From assembly GCA_965247035.1 (NCBI GenBank), contig CBDFGJ010000001.1:744001-808000 (forward strand): a stretch of 64,000 nt of DNA, written 5' to 3'. Shown one piece after another: positions 28,464-36,986 of this stretch (positions are counted from its first letter, which is position 1; the number at the start of each line of letters is the position of its first letter). The DNA is from Azophilus sp965247035 (GTDB taxonomy: Bacteria > Pseudomonadota > Gammaproteobacteria > Pseudomonadales > Azotimanducaceae). A program made the translations under genes and the position numbers. A model generated the notes under the pieces. The model saw nothing but the letters and a program-made list of their open reading frames with translations. It was not told where the DNA came from and ran no database searches.

Positions 28464-28924
28464 TGGTTGAGATCTTCACCGATGGCGCTTGCCGAGGCAA
28501 TCCGGGGCCAGGCGGGTTCGCCGCTCTCCTGCGGCACAAACATGTGGAGAAGCTCGTCACCGGGGCCGAACCTGCAACCACCAACAACCGCATGGAGTTG
28601 ATGGCCGCCATAGCGGGGTTGGAGCAGCTCAAGGCGCCTAAACGGGTTGCGCTCACCACGGATTCGCAATACGTGCGCTTGGGGATCACCAACTGGATAT
28701 CGACTTGGCGCGCCAATGGCTGGCGCACGTCAAAGAAGGAACCGGTCAAAAACCAAGATCTGTGGCAACGGCTCGACGCCCAAGCCGGAAGGCACCACAT
28801 TGAATGGCACTGGGTGAAGGGTCACAGCGGCCATGTCGAAAACGAACGGGTTGACCAAGCCGCCAACGACGCCATCGACGCCATGCAGGATGCGACGGAC
28901 GCCGCCGAGGCTCCGTCGCCTTAG
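28463..28924 (+). CDS. rnhA: Ribonuclease HI
   Basis: This 153-residue enzyme cleaves RNA in RNA-DNA hybrids during replication and R-loop removal. The catalytic set is complete: Asp7 (FTDGAC), Glu45 (NRMEL), Asp67 (TTDSQYV), His121 in VKGHSGH and Asp131 (NERVDQAAN), all exactly three residues earlier than in the E. coli enzyme. It overlaps the methyltransferase gene by one base and is followed 9 bp later by dnaQ. The C-terminal tail of 15 residues is acidic and not conserved. Confidence 0.96.
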   Translation: MVEIFTDGACRGNPGPGGFAALLRHKHVEKLVTGAEPATTNNRMELMAAIAGLEQLKAPKRVALTTDSQYVRLGITNWISTWRANGWRTSKKEPVKNQDLWQRLDAQAGRHHIEWHWVKGHSGHVENERVDQAANDAIDAMQDATDAAEAPSP

Positions 28925-28933
28925 CGGGGCCCT

Positions 28934-29614
28934 ATGCGACAAATTGTTCTGGATACGGAGACCACCGGCTTAGAGCCGGAGGAGGGCCACCGGGTCATTG
29001 AAATCGGCGGCGTTGAAATCGTCGATCGCCAATTTACGGGCAAATCCTTTCACGAGTACGTCAACCCAGGCCGACGCATTGACCAGGGTGCGCTGGAGGT
29101 GCATGGCATCACCGAAGCATTCCTGAGCGACAAGCCGCCGTTCACCGAAATTGCGCAAGCCTTGGTCGGTTTCATAAAAGGCGCGGAGCTCATCATTCAC
29201 AATGCGCCCTTCGACACAGCCTTCCTTAATAAGGAGTTGTCGCTGTTGCCGAAGGAGCAGCACCTATGCGTTGCGGACCTTTGCACCGTGACGGATTCCT
29301 TGGCTTTGGCGCGGCGCAAGTTCCCCGGCCAGAAGAACGACCTAGATGCGCTTTGCCGTCGCCTGCATGTGGACAACACAGCCCGGCAGAACCACGGCGC
29401 CTTGCTGGATGCGGAAATTCTGGCTGAGGTTTATCTCGCCATGACCGGCGGTCAGACCGCCATGTTTGCAAGCCCTCAGGATCAGGATCTAACCCCGGAC
29501 GCCGCCTTGGCGTTTGAGCCGTTGTCGGCGGACCGCCCTAAGCTGAAGGTCATCCGCGCCACGGCGGAAGAGTTGACGCGCCACGAACAGATGATGGCGC
29601 AGCTTGGCGCTTAG
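28934..29614 (+). CDS. dnaQ: DNA polymerase III epsilon subunit (proofreading exonuclease)
   Basis: This 226-residue 3'-5' exonuclease is the proofreading subunit of the replicase. Exo I is LDTETTGLE with Asp7 and Glu9, Exo II includes HNAPFDTAFLN, and Exo III is HGALLDAEILAEVY, which gives the DEDDh set. The C-terminal about 45 residues serve to bind the alpha subunit in this family. It directly follows rnhA, the usual arrangement. Confidence 0.95.
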   Translation: MRQIVLDTETTGLEPEEGHRVIEIGGVEIVDRQFTGKSFHEYVNPGRRIDQGALEVHGITEAFLSDKPPFTEIAQALVGFIKGAELIIHNAPFDTAFLNKELSLLPKEQHLCVADLCTVTDSLALARRKFPGQKNDLDALCRRLHVDNTARQNHGALLDAEILAEVYLAMTGGQTAMFASPQDQDLTPDAALAFEPLSADRPKLKVIRATAEELTRHEQMMAQLGA

Positions 29615-29637
29615 GAGTCCTTCTCAATCGGCCGGTG

Positions 29638-29946
29638 TCAAATGGGCGAGGACCAGGCCCACTGCTGAATGATGGCCGGCAGATTCGGGTTCGGTTCAAC
29701 GCCGTTGCGGATGACCTCCCAGATTGACCAGCAGCAAGAGAGGTTCTCCAGCACCCCGGCATAGTAAAAGGCTCTCTGGCTGGCGTTGAAGTTTGGGTCC
29801 TTCCAGCGCGCCGCCAAGGTCTGTGCGCCGGCGGAGGCGTCGTATTCACAGGTTTCAAGATCAACTTGAGCGGCGATGTCCGGGCAGCGATGGGTGTCGA
29901 GCGACACCGTTCCGCTCAGGGTTCGCAGAGCATTGAGTTCCACCAT
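29638..29946 (-). pseudogene. C-terminal remnant of a DUF3604 protein
   Basis: The 102-residue frame matches only the C-terminal end of DUF3604 proteins: the segment WKDPNFNASQRAFYYAGVLE followed by SIWEVIR and the closing QQWAWSSPI. Full members exceed 500 residues, so this is a truncated remnant with a chance start codon. It lies between dnaQ and nhaB and cannot fold alone. Confidence 0.7.
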
Positions 29947-29979
29947 GATGGGGCCCGCAAGGTAGGAGATTGGGCTCTG

Positions 29980-31482
29980 TTAAACCAGAAAGAAGCGCAC
30001 GGCGACCCAGCCGGTGACGCCAAGGACGATGGTGTAGGGCAGGGCCATGAACACCATACGCATGTAGGAGAGACGAGTGAGGGGCGCTACGGAGGAGGTC
30101 AGCAGAAACAGGAAGGCGGCCTGGCCGTTGGGCGTGGCGATGCTGGGGATGTTAGTGCCAGTGTTGATGGCGATGGCTAGGAGCTCGAAGTGCTCGCGGC
30201 TGAGTTCGCCGTTATGGAAGGCGCTGCTGACCTGATTGATGTAAACGGTGGCAACAAATACGTTGTCGCTCATTGCGGACAGCAGGCCGTTGGCGATGTA
30301 GAACAGGCCCGGCTGGGACGATAGATCTTGATTCAGCACGTAGTTGATCACCGGATCGAACAGGCCCTGGTCATGTATGACGGCGACGATGACGAAAAAG
30401 ACCACGAGCAGTGCGGTGAAGGGCAGCGCCTCGGTGAACGCCTGCCCCAGCTTATGCTCGCTGATGACGCCGTTGAAGGCGGTTTGCACCACGATCACCA
30501 TCAGCCCAATTAACCCGACCTCCGCCAAGTGCAGCGCTAGAGCGGCCACGAGCAGCAAGGCGGCGATGGCTTGCACGATCAACTGGGCGGTTTCCCGTTG
30601 TGTCCGGCGCGCCGTCTTGGCCTGATCGAACTGGGTGAGGACTGCCCGCACCTGTGTGGGCATCGTAACGCCGTAACCAAAAATCTTGAGTTTTTCCAGC
30701 AAAATGCAGCAGATGAGGCCGACCGCAAACACTTTCATGGTCACCGGCGCCATGCGCATGAAGAACTCATTGAACTCCCACCCCATCTTGCCGGCGATGA
30801 GCAGGTTCTGCGGCTCGCCAACCGTGGTGCAGACGCCGCCGAGGGCAGTGCCGATGGCGCCGTGCATCAGCAACGTGCGCAAAAAACCTCGAAACTGACT
30901 CAGGTCTTGCTGGTGAGCGACGATCACGTCCTCATCATGCTCGTGTTGATGGCCGTCGTCGTCAAAGTTCTTGCCGGACGCCACCCGGTGATAGACCGCA
31001 TAGAACCCGGTGGCGACACTGATGATCACCGCGATCACCGTCAACGCATCAAGGAAGGCGGAGAGCAGGGCGGAGACGGAAGTGAACAGGAAGGCGATGA
31101 GGGTCTTGGAGCGGATGCCAAGTAGGATCTTGGTGAAGATGAATAGCAGCAGATCCTTCATGAAAAAGATGCCGGCCACCATGAACATCAGCAGCAGGAT
31201 GACCGAGAAGTTGCTGAAGATCTCGTCCCGGATCATGGCGGGGGAAGTCATGCCTAGAACCACCACCTGAAGCGCCAACAGCCCGCCCGACTGCAGGGGA
31301 TAGCAGGTTAGAGCCATGGCGAGGGTGAAGATGAACTCAAGCACGATCACCCAGCCGGTGAAGAACGGTCCGGCGGTGAACAGGAGGATGGGATTGATGG
31401 CCAGAAACCCGAGGATGGTCAGTTTGTACCATTTGGGCGCATCGCCGAGAAAATTGTGCCAAAATGCGTTTGTTCCGCTCAT
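29980..31482 (-). CDS. nhaB: Na+/H+ antiporter NhaB
   Basis: This 500-residue inner-membrane antiporter exports Na+ in exchange for protons. It is collinear with E. coli NhaB: FLGDAPKWYKL near the start, LLLMFMVAGIFFMKDLLLFIFTK, SAFLDALTVIAVIISVATGFY, TTVGEPQNLLIA, and the C-terminal INTGTNIPSIATPNGQAAFLFLLTS. The cytoplasmic loop near residue 177 carries a His/Asp/Glu-rich insert (DDDGHQHEHDED). About twelve membrane segments are visible. It stands alone and points away from sohB. Presence of NhaB fits a sodium-rich habitat. Confidence 0.96.
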   Translation of the reverse strand: MSGTNAFWHNFLGDAPKWYKLTILGFLAINPILLFTAGPFFTGWVIVLEFIFTLAMALTCYPLQSGGLLALQVVVLGMTSPAMIRDEIFSNFSVILLLMFMVAGIFFMKDLLLFIFTKILLGIRSKTLIAFLFTSVSALLSAFLDALTVIAVIISVATGFYAVYHRVASGKNFDDDGHQHEHDEDVIVAHQQDLSQFRGFLRTLLMHGAIGTALGGVCTTVGEPQNLLIAGKMGWEFNEFFMRMAPVTMKVFAVGLICCILLEKLKIFGYGVTMPTQVRAVLTQFDQAKTARRTQRETAQLIVQAIAALLLVAALALHLAEVGLIGLMVIVVQTAFNGVISEHKLGQAFTEALPFTALLVVFFVIVAVIHDQGLFDPVINYVLNQDLSSQPGLFYIANGLLSAMSDNVFVATVYINQVSSAFHNGELSREHFELLAIAINTGTNIPSIATPNGQAAFLFLLTSSVAPLTRLSYMRMVFMALPYTIVLGVTGWVAVRFFLV

Positions 31483-31980
31483 TGTCTGCGCCCTTTTTGC
31501 TGGGTTTCCGTGAGCTGGCTAGCAGGTTGCCGCCAAAGCCGGCTAGTTTGGTGGACCTGGCGCTTACGGGCAAGACTTTGCGCCGACCTAGCTGCGCCAT
31601 GCCAAGTTCATGCTTGGCTTATTGTTGCAAAAGAAAAAATACGTATTCCCAAAAAAAACTGCGTCAAGGTAGGATGTCGCTGGGCTTGGAGAAAATCCTT
31701 GGAATTGCCCCGGCGCATTCGTCCAAGCGGCCTTAGGGTCTGTTGGCGAGGAAGCGAAACACGCGCTCAGATCTATTCCATGATTTCGCCTAACATATTG
31801 TTTTAAAAAGGAAAAAATTGCAGCCCTGACAAGCTTTCGGAATGCGGTCAGCATGGGATTTTATGGGCCGCTTGGGGATGGCCCCAAGGGTTCGCTGTGG
31901 GGTTTGAACTGTCCGGTTTTGCTGTGGTTCGCAAAGGCGCAAATCACTAAACTATGCCATCGTTGGCGAAGTGAGTGCTT
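31483..31980. other. Divergent gap between nhaB and sohB
   Basis: About 500 bp. Promoters for both genes must be here. The short frames are not protein-like, and I find no RNA gene. Confidence 0.5.
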
Positions 31981-33306
31981 ATGACCTATCTCTATGACTT
32001 TTTGATGTTTCTGGCGCAAGCGGTGACCATCGTGGCCGCCATCTGCGTGGTGTTGTCTGTTTTAGCCTCGATCAGCGCTCGCCGCCGCCATACGCCAGAG
32101 GGCGCTCTTGAGGTGATGCGCTTCAACGACTATCTCGACAACCTTCGACATGGCTTGGAGCAGGCCATGCTGACGCCGGGCCAATACCGCAAGGCTGCTC
32201 GGCGCGAGGCCAAGGCGCGGGCGAAGCAAGCCAAGCAGGAAGCAAAGATGATGCGACAGGCGGCGAAGGATGGTGCCGCCACCAGCCCGGCTGCGGATGA
32301 AGCGGGTGGTGCCGCCGGCGGGGATGAGGCGCAGGGAGGATCTGCCCAAGGAGAGATCCAAACGGAATCCCAGGCAGACGGCCGGCCGGAACCCGCCCAA
32401 GGAGAGGCGCAAGCAGAAGGCCAACCGGAACTTGCCCAAGGAGAGGCGCAAGCAGAATCACAAGAAGAAGCCCAAGGCAAGGCCCGATCAGAACTAGCCG
32501 AAGTAGGGGCCAACGCGGAAGTCGCCCCAAAGCAGGTCGCCCTAGGGCAAGAGGCAGCTGGCAAAGCCTGCAGAAGCCGGGTCTACGCGCTCAACTTTGA
32601 AGGTGATCTGGATGCCTCCAAGGTTTCCCATCTACGCCACGAAATCAATGCGGTTCTCGCCAAGGCCGAGGATGGCGATGAGGTGCTGGTGCGCGTCAAG
32701 AGCTTCGGCGGCCGCGTACACAGCTACGGCCTCGCCGCGTCCCAATTGCAAAGGGTGCGGGAGCGTGGCCTCAATCTCGTGGTGGCGGTGGACCAAGTGG
32801 CGGCCAGCGGCGGCTACCTAATGGCGGCGGTGGCGAACCGGGTCATCGCCGCTCCCTTCGCCCTAGTCGGCTCCATCGGCGTGGTGGCAGAGATCCCCAA
32901 CATCCACCGCTTGTTGAAGAAGCACGATGTGGATGTGGAGACCATCACCGCCGGGCGCTACAAGCGCACCCTGACCCTGTTGGGGGAGAACACGGAGGAA
33001 GGCCGGCGCAAACTCACCGAGGAGCTTCAGGATGTGCATGTGCTGTTTCAGGAGTTCGTGGCTGAGAAACGCCCCCAAGTGGAGCTTGAAAAGGTTGCCA
33101 CCGGCGAGGCTTGGTATGGCCGACAAGCCATTAAATTGAAATTGGTTGATGAGATTATGACCAGCGACGCCTACCTGATGGCGCGTTGCCGCGAGGCCGA
33201 TGTCTTTGAAGTGCGTTGGGTGGAGCACAAAAAGCCCGTAGACCGCCTGCTCGCGCAAGTGGAAACCGGCATCAGGCGGCTCTTTCATTGGACGCCGGGG
33301 GCCTGA
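31981..33306 (+). CDS. sohB: Periplasmic-type signal peptide peptidase family protease SohB
   Basis: This 441-residue S49-family serine protease has an N-terminal membrane segment (residues 8-30), a basic region, a long low-complexity linker, and the ClpP-like protease domain from about residue 195. The nucleophile Ser is in VAASGGYLMAAV and the general-base Lys in AGRYKRTLT, the usual Ser-Lys pair. The family is about 350 residues; the excess is the linker at about 95-185, built from repeats of QGEAQAE-type units. I start at the ATG at 31981 with GAAGTGAG upstream; a GTG at 31975 is also possible. Confidence 0.92.
   Translation: MTYLYDFLMFLAQAVTIVAAICVVLSVLASISARRRHTPEGALEVMRFNDYLDNLRHGLEQAMLTPGQYRKAARREAKARAKQAKQEAKMMRQAAKDGAATSPAADEAGGAAGGDEAQGGSAQGEIQTESQADGRPEPAQGEAQAEGQPELAQGEAQAESQEEAQGKARSELAEVGANAEVAPKQVALGQEAAGKACRSRVYALNFEGDLDASKVSHLRHEINAVLAKAEDGDEVLVRVKSFGGRVHSYGLAASQLQRVRERGLNLVVAVDQVAASGGYLMAAVANRVIAAPFALVGSIGVVAEIPNIHRLLKKHDVDVETITAGRYKRTLTLLGENTEEGRRKLTEELQDVHVLFQEFVAEKRPQVELEKVATGEAWYGRQAIKLKLVDEIMTSDAYLMARCREADVFEVRWVEHKKPVDRLLAQVETGIRRLFHWTPGA
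32385..32484 (+). repeat. In-frame repeats within the sohB linker
   Basis: CCCAAGGAGAGGCGCAAGC occurs twice (near 32395 and 32435), with a related unit just before, encoding repeated QGEAQAE peptides. The repeats keep the frame and lengthen the linker. Confidence 0.7.
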
Positions 33307-33367
33307 AGCGGGGCGCAAACGGCACCACTTCCCTTTGCCGTCTGAACCTGTGAATTGATCCGAGGCT

Positions 33368-33485
33368 GCCTGAAGTCAATCCCTCCTGAGCGCTGGGTTG
33401 ATAGCGATGGGTCTTAGGCGCGGTGCGGTCGTTCATCGACCGCCTGAAGTCAATCCCTCCTCAGGGCAGGGTCCATAGCGATGGG
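33368..33485. repeat. Duplicated 3' end of the antiporter gene
   Basis: 44 bp at 33368-33411 recur at 33442-33485 with 6 mismatches, offset 74 bp. The second copy contains the last codons of the downstream antiporter gene on the minus strand (PIAMDPALRRD then stop); the first copy still encodes PIAINPALRRD and stop after the real end of the gene. Confidence 0.7.
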
Positions 33486-34628
33486 GCTGGGGTAGCGCAG
33501 GACCACTAGGTAGCTCGAAGCAATAAACGTGAGGATGGTCGCGCCTTGCACGATGTGGGCGGCTTCGTTGTCCATCAGACCTCCCGCCATCGCAACGGTG
33601 GCTAGCAGCAGCGAGAATTCCGAAGTTTGGCCTAGGCGAAAGCCCACCTCCCGGGAGTCCGCTCTGCTTTCGCCTTGCCATCGCAGCAGGTAGGCAAACA
33701 CCACTGGCTTCAAGGCCAAAAGAATGGCGGCGAGCAGGATGGTCGGCATGGCCACCTGCAGCGCTACGCCAATGTCCAGCTCCGCCCCCACGGAAAAGAA
33801 GAAAAGCACCAAAAAGAAGTCTCGTATTGGGCGCAGGCTTTCAGCGATGTACAGCGAGATGGGGTTTGTGGCCAAGGAGACGCCGCCGATGAACGCGCCG
33901 ATGGCCATGGAAAGCCCGGCCCACTCGGCCACGAACGCCAAGCCAAGGCACCAACCAAGGGCCAGCAGAAAGATGAATTCGTGAAAGGCGTCAAAGCGCT
34001 TAATCAACCGCAGCAGCACAAAGCGCACGGCCAAGTAAGCGCTGGCCACCAGCGCCGGCAGGGCTAGGCCGATGGTGGCTAGGCTCATGAACGTGGATTG
34101 GGCGTTGCTGTCATAGCCGGCCACTAGCACGAGGGCGATGATGGCCAGCAGATCCTGTATTAACAGCAAGCTCACCACGATTTCGCCGACGTGCCGATGG
34201 TGTAGAACCGTGGTGGGTAGGAGCTTAACGCCCAGTATGGTGCTTGAGAACGTCACCGCCATGCCGGTGACGATGGCGGCCCCGTAACTGTAGCCAAAGG
34301 CCACCATGAGCAGGAAGCCAACGGCGAAGAACGCCGTTGAGGTGCCGAGCGCCGTCAGCAGGGACTTGCCAAACATGCTTGATAGCTTAGATGGCTGCAT
34401 GTCCAAGCCGATCAGGAATAACAGGAAGATGATGCCGAACTCGGCGATCTCCGCCAGCAGGGCGGAATCCGTCACTAGGGAGGTTCCGTGCGGACCAAGC
34501 AGAATGCCGATGCCGATGTAGGCCAGCAGCAACGGTTGCCGGCCGTAGAGCGCCAGCGTGGCCAGAACCGCTGCTCCGGAGAAGATCAGGAAGAACGAAT
34601 TGACGATTTCGGAGTGCGGTTCAATCAC
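33450..34628 (-). CDS. Kef/CPA2-type monovalent cation:proton antiporter, membrane domain only
   Basis: This protein of about 392 residues has 12 or so membrane segments of the CPA2 family. Visible motifs are GIGILLGPHG near residue 42, FLIGLDMQPSKL, AVTFSSTILGVKLL, and GFRLGQTSEFSLLLA near the C-terminus. It exchanges K+ or Na+ for H+. Unlike KefB/KefC it has no C-terminal nucleotide-binding RCK domain, so it is probably not glutathione-regulated. The GTG at 34628 overlaps the end of the DUF934 gene by 8 bp and is preceded by CGGGAA; the longer frame to 34757 runs inside that gene and is rejected. Confidence 0.85.
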   Translation of the reverse strand: MIEPHSEIVNSFFLIFSGAAVLATLALYGRQPLLLAYIGIGILLGPHGTSLVTDSALLAEIAEFGIIFLLFLIGLDMQPSKLSSMFGKSLLTALGTSTAFFAVGFLLMVAFGYSYGAAIVTGMAVTFSSTILGVKLLPTTVLHHRHVGEIVVSLLLIQDLLAIIALVLVAGYDSNAQSTFMSLATIGLALPALVASAYLAVRFVLLRLIKRFDAFHEFIFLLALGWCLGLAFVAEWAGLSMAIGAFIGGVSLATNPISLYIAESLRPIRDFFLVLFFFSVGAELDIGVALQVAMPTILLAAILLALKPVVFAYLLRWQGESRADSREVGFRLGQTSEFSLLLATVAMAGGLMDNEAAHIVQGATILTFIASSYLVVLRYPSPIAMDPALRRD

Positions 34629-35040
34629 TAATTCCCGTTCGGCGAAACGCAGGCAACGGCTCGGTTGCGGATGCCTGATAGTACTCCGAATAGGGGTTGC
34701 GTGTTTCTGGCGACGGGATCTCTTGTTCCTCCCCCAGCACGAATCCGCTGAAGCCACACCGCTTCATGTAGTGCAGCAAGTCTCCGTGAACGGCGCCGAC
34801 GGCGATGAGATCACCCTGATAGCCATGCCGGGTGCGCAGCAGGACCGCTAGGGACAAACCTCTGCCGTCACTGAACGCCGGGAAGTCTATGGCGATCTGG
34901 GCGGCGCTCAGCATCTCCTCGGCAATTTCGTCATCAACGGCCAGCTTCAGGCCCGCACCGCAATCCGGCGTCCAGCTTGCCAGATCCTTCAGCGGCGGCG
35001 GCGCTTCGATCTCGCCATCTATCCTAAGCAGCCTTGGCAT
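34621..35040 (-). CDS. DUF934 protein associated with sulfite reductase
   Basis: This 139-residue protein belongs to DUF934 (COG3749), which is nearly always encoded next to a CysI-type nitrite/sulfite reductase. Conserved parts are AIDFPAFSDGRGLSLAVLLR and GDLIAVGAVHGDLLHYMKRCGF. The ATG at 35040 overlaps the 3' end of cysI by 17 bp, which indicates tight coupling; the longer frame to 35106 lies within cysI. Its biochemical role is not established; a part in assimilatory sulfate reduction is inferred. Confidence 0.88.
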   Translation of the reverse strand: MPRLLRIDGEIEAPPPLKDLASWTPDCGAGLKLAVDDEIAEEMLSAAQIAIDFPAFSDGRGLSLAVLLRTRHGYQGDLIAVGAVHGDLLHYMKRCGFSGFVLGEEQEIPSPETRNPYSEYYQASATEPLPAFRRTGISD

Positions 35041-36682
35041 AGGCCTTGGTTTTGAACGGCTCCATGCCGATGCGACGATAGCAATGCAAGAAGCTCTCGC
35101 CAGCAAAGCGGTGGCTTAAATACACATCAAGGATGTCCCGAATCACTTCGGCAACCTTGGCCCGGGAGAATGAAGGCCCCATGATCCGCCCAATGGAGGC
35201 GTCCGCGCCGGAGTGCCCGCCAATGGATACTTGGTAGTACTCCCGCCCTTTCTTGTCGACGCCGAGGATGCCGATGTGGCCGACGTGATGATGGCCGCAG
35301 GCGTTCATGCAGCCGGAGATGTTGATGTCGATTTCGCCTAGGTCATGCAGGTAGTCATAGTCCTCAAGCTGCCCCTGTATCGCCTCCGCCAGGGGAATGG
35401 ACTTGGCGTTGGCCAAGGAGCAGTAGTCGCCGCCGGGGCAGCAGATGATGTCCGTGGCTAGCCCGGCGTTGGGGGTGGCGAGGCGCTGTTCGCAGGCCGC
35501 CCGCCAAAGCGCGAACAACTGGTCCTGACCAACGTCCGGCAGCACGAAGTTCTGTTGATGGGAGATGCGCACCTCGCCGAAGCCGTACGCATTGGCCCAA
35601 TCCGCCACCGCTTCCATTTGCTGATCGGAAACATCTCCCGGAGGGGTGCCGGTCTGTTTCGTTGACAGGGTGACGATTGCGTAGCCGGCTTGCTTGTGCG
35701 CCGAAACGTTCTGCAACACCCAACGATTAAATGCCTGGTTGCTTTGCCGATGGGTCGCCAACGCCCCTGCTGCTGCGGCCCGGTCAGTGTAGTCCGGCGG
35801 CTGAAAGTGTGCCTGAATGCGTTGCATTTCGGCCTCGGTCAAGGTGCTTGGGGAACCCTTCAAATGCTCCCACTCCGCATCCACCTTGGCCTTGAATCCC
35901 TGCGCGCTCATGGCCCGCACTAAAATCTTGATGCGCGCCTTGTACTTGTTGTCTCGCCGCCCGTGGCGGTTGTACACGCGCATGATGGCTTCCAGATAGG
36001 TCAACAAGTGGGACAACGGCAACCGTTCGCGAATGAGCGAGCCGATGGCAGGGGTGCGGCCCAAGCCCCCGCCGACCAGAATGTCAGCGACTGCATCGCC
36101 GCAGCTCGCCCGGCGGACGATGATCCCGATGTCGTGGACATGGATCGCCGCCCGATCTTTTGGTGCTCCGGTGACCGCGATCTTGAACTTGCGCGGCAGC
36201 CAGTCGAATTCCGGGTGGGCGGTGGACCATTGCCGAATCAGCTCGCAGTATGGGCGCGGGTCGATCTCCTCGTCCGCCGCCACGCCGGCGAATTCATCGG
36301 TGGTTAAGTTGCGAATGCAACTGCCGCTGGTCTGGATGGCGTGCATTTGCACCTTGGCCAAGTCAGCTAAGATGTCTGGAGTGTCCGCCACTTCGGGCCA
36401 GTTGAACTGCATGTTCTGACGAGTGCTCAGATGGCCGTAGCCTCGATCGTAGCGTCTGGAAATGTGCGCCAACATGCGCAGCTGATCGCTGGAAAGCACA
36501 CCATAGGGCACCGCCACCCGCAGCATAGGGGCGTGGCGCTGGATGTAAAGCCCGTTGCGCAGCCGCAACTGCAAAAATTCATTTTCGCTCAAATCCCCAG
36601 CCAGGTAGCGTAGGGTTTGGTTGCGAAAGTGGGCGACGCGTTCGTCGATGAACTGTTGATCGAAGCTGTCGTAGCGATACAT
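35024..36682 (-). CDS. cysI: Sulfite (nitrite) reductase, siroheme-[4Fe-4S] type
   Basis: This 552-residue reductase converts sulfite to sulfide for cysteine synthesis, or nitrite to ammonia in relatives. The duplicated ferredoxin-sulfite reductase layout is visible: YGHLSTRQNMQFNWP in the first half, then the cluster-binding cysteines in CCPGGDYC and, about 50 residues later, SGCMNACGHHHVGHIG. The DUF934 partner downstream and metH further on suggest a sulfur-amino-acid role rather than nitrite use. The start at 36682 lacks a strong ribosome binding site. Confidence 0.9.
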   Translation of the reverse strand: MYRYDSFDQQFIDERVAHFRNQTLRYLAGDLSENEFLQLRLRNGLYIQRHAPMLRVAVPYGVLSSDQLRMLAHISRRYDRGYGHLSTRQNMQFNWPEVADTPDILADLAKVQMHAIQTSGSCIRNLTTDEFAGVAADEEIDPRPYCELIRQWSTAHPEFDWLPRKFKIAVTGAPKDRAAIHVHDIGIIVRRASCGDAVADILVGGGLGRTPAIGSLIRERLPLSHLLTYLEAIMRVYNRHGRRDNKYKARIKILVRAMSAQGFKAKVDAEWEHLKGSPSTLTEAEMQRIQAHFQPPDYTDRAAAAGALATHRQSNQAFNRWVLQNVSAHKQAGYAIVTLSTKQTGTPPGDVSDQQMEAVADWANAYGFGEVRISHQQNFVLPDVGQDQLFALWRAACEQRLATPNAGLATDIICCPGGDYCSLANAKSIPLAEAIQGQLEDYDYLHDLGEIDINISGCMNACGHHHVGHIGILGVDKKGREYYQVSIGGHSGADASIGRIMGPSFSRAKVAEVIRDILDVYLSHRFAGESFLHCYRRIGMEPFKTKAYAKAA

Positions 36683-36986
36683 GGGCGTGAGGCCGGTCCC
36701 AAGCCAATTGGCACCCTATCATCAGGCCGCATTTGACCAAGCAACGATTGCGCCTATAGATAGAACCAAAACGGCCGTGAGGTCCCCCATCGAACGACTT
36801 CACGGACGCATTCAAGATGCTCCTGTCGCCCGCACGGGATCGACCGAAAAGCGAGAACCGGCAGCCTACGAAGGCGGAACTGAATCAGCGGTGGAAGCTC
36901 GAACGTCGCTGACACCTACTGATTTTGCTACATAATTTACCAAAAAAGCCGGTGTGGCTGTATCTCTCAAGTAGGGCATTGATAGT
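36683..36986. other. Gene-free gap between cysI and metH
   Basis: About 300 bp, containing the cysI promoter on the minus strand and the metH 3' end region. I see no structured element I can name. Confidence 0.5.

Noticed and set aside
31861..31975. tRNA-like text upstream of sohB
   Set aside because: Short pieces look like T-arm sequence, but no acceptor pairing or full cloverleaf can be drawn.
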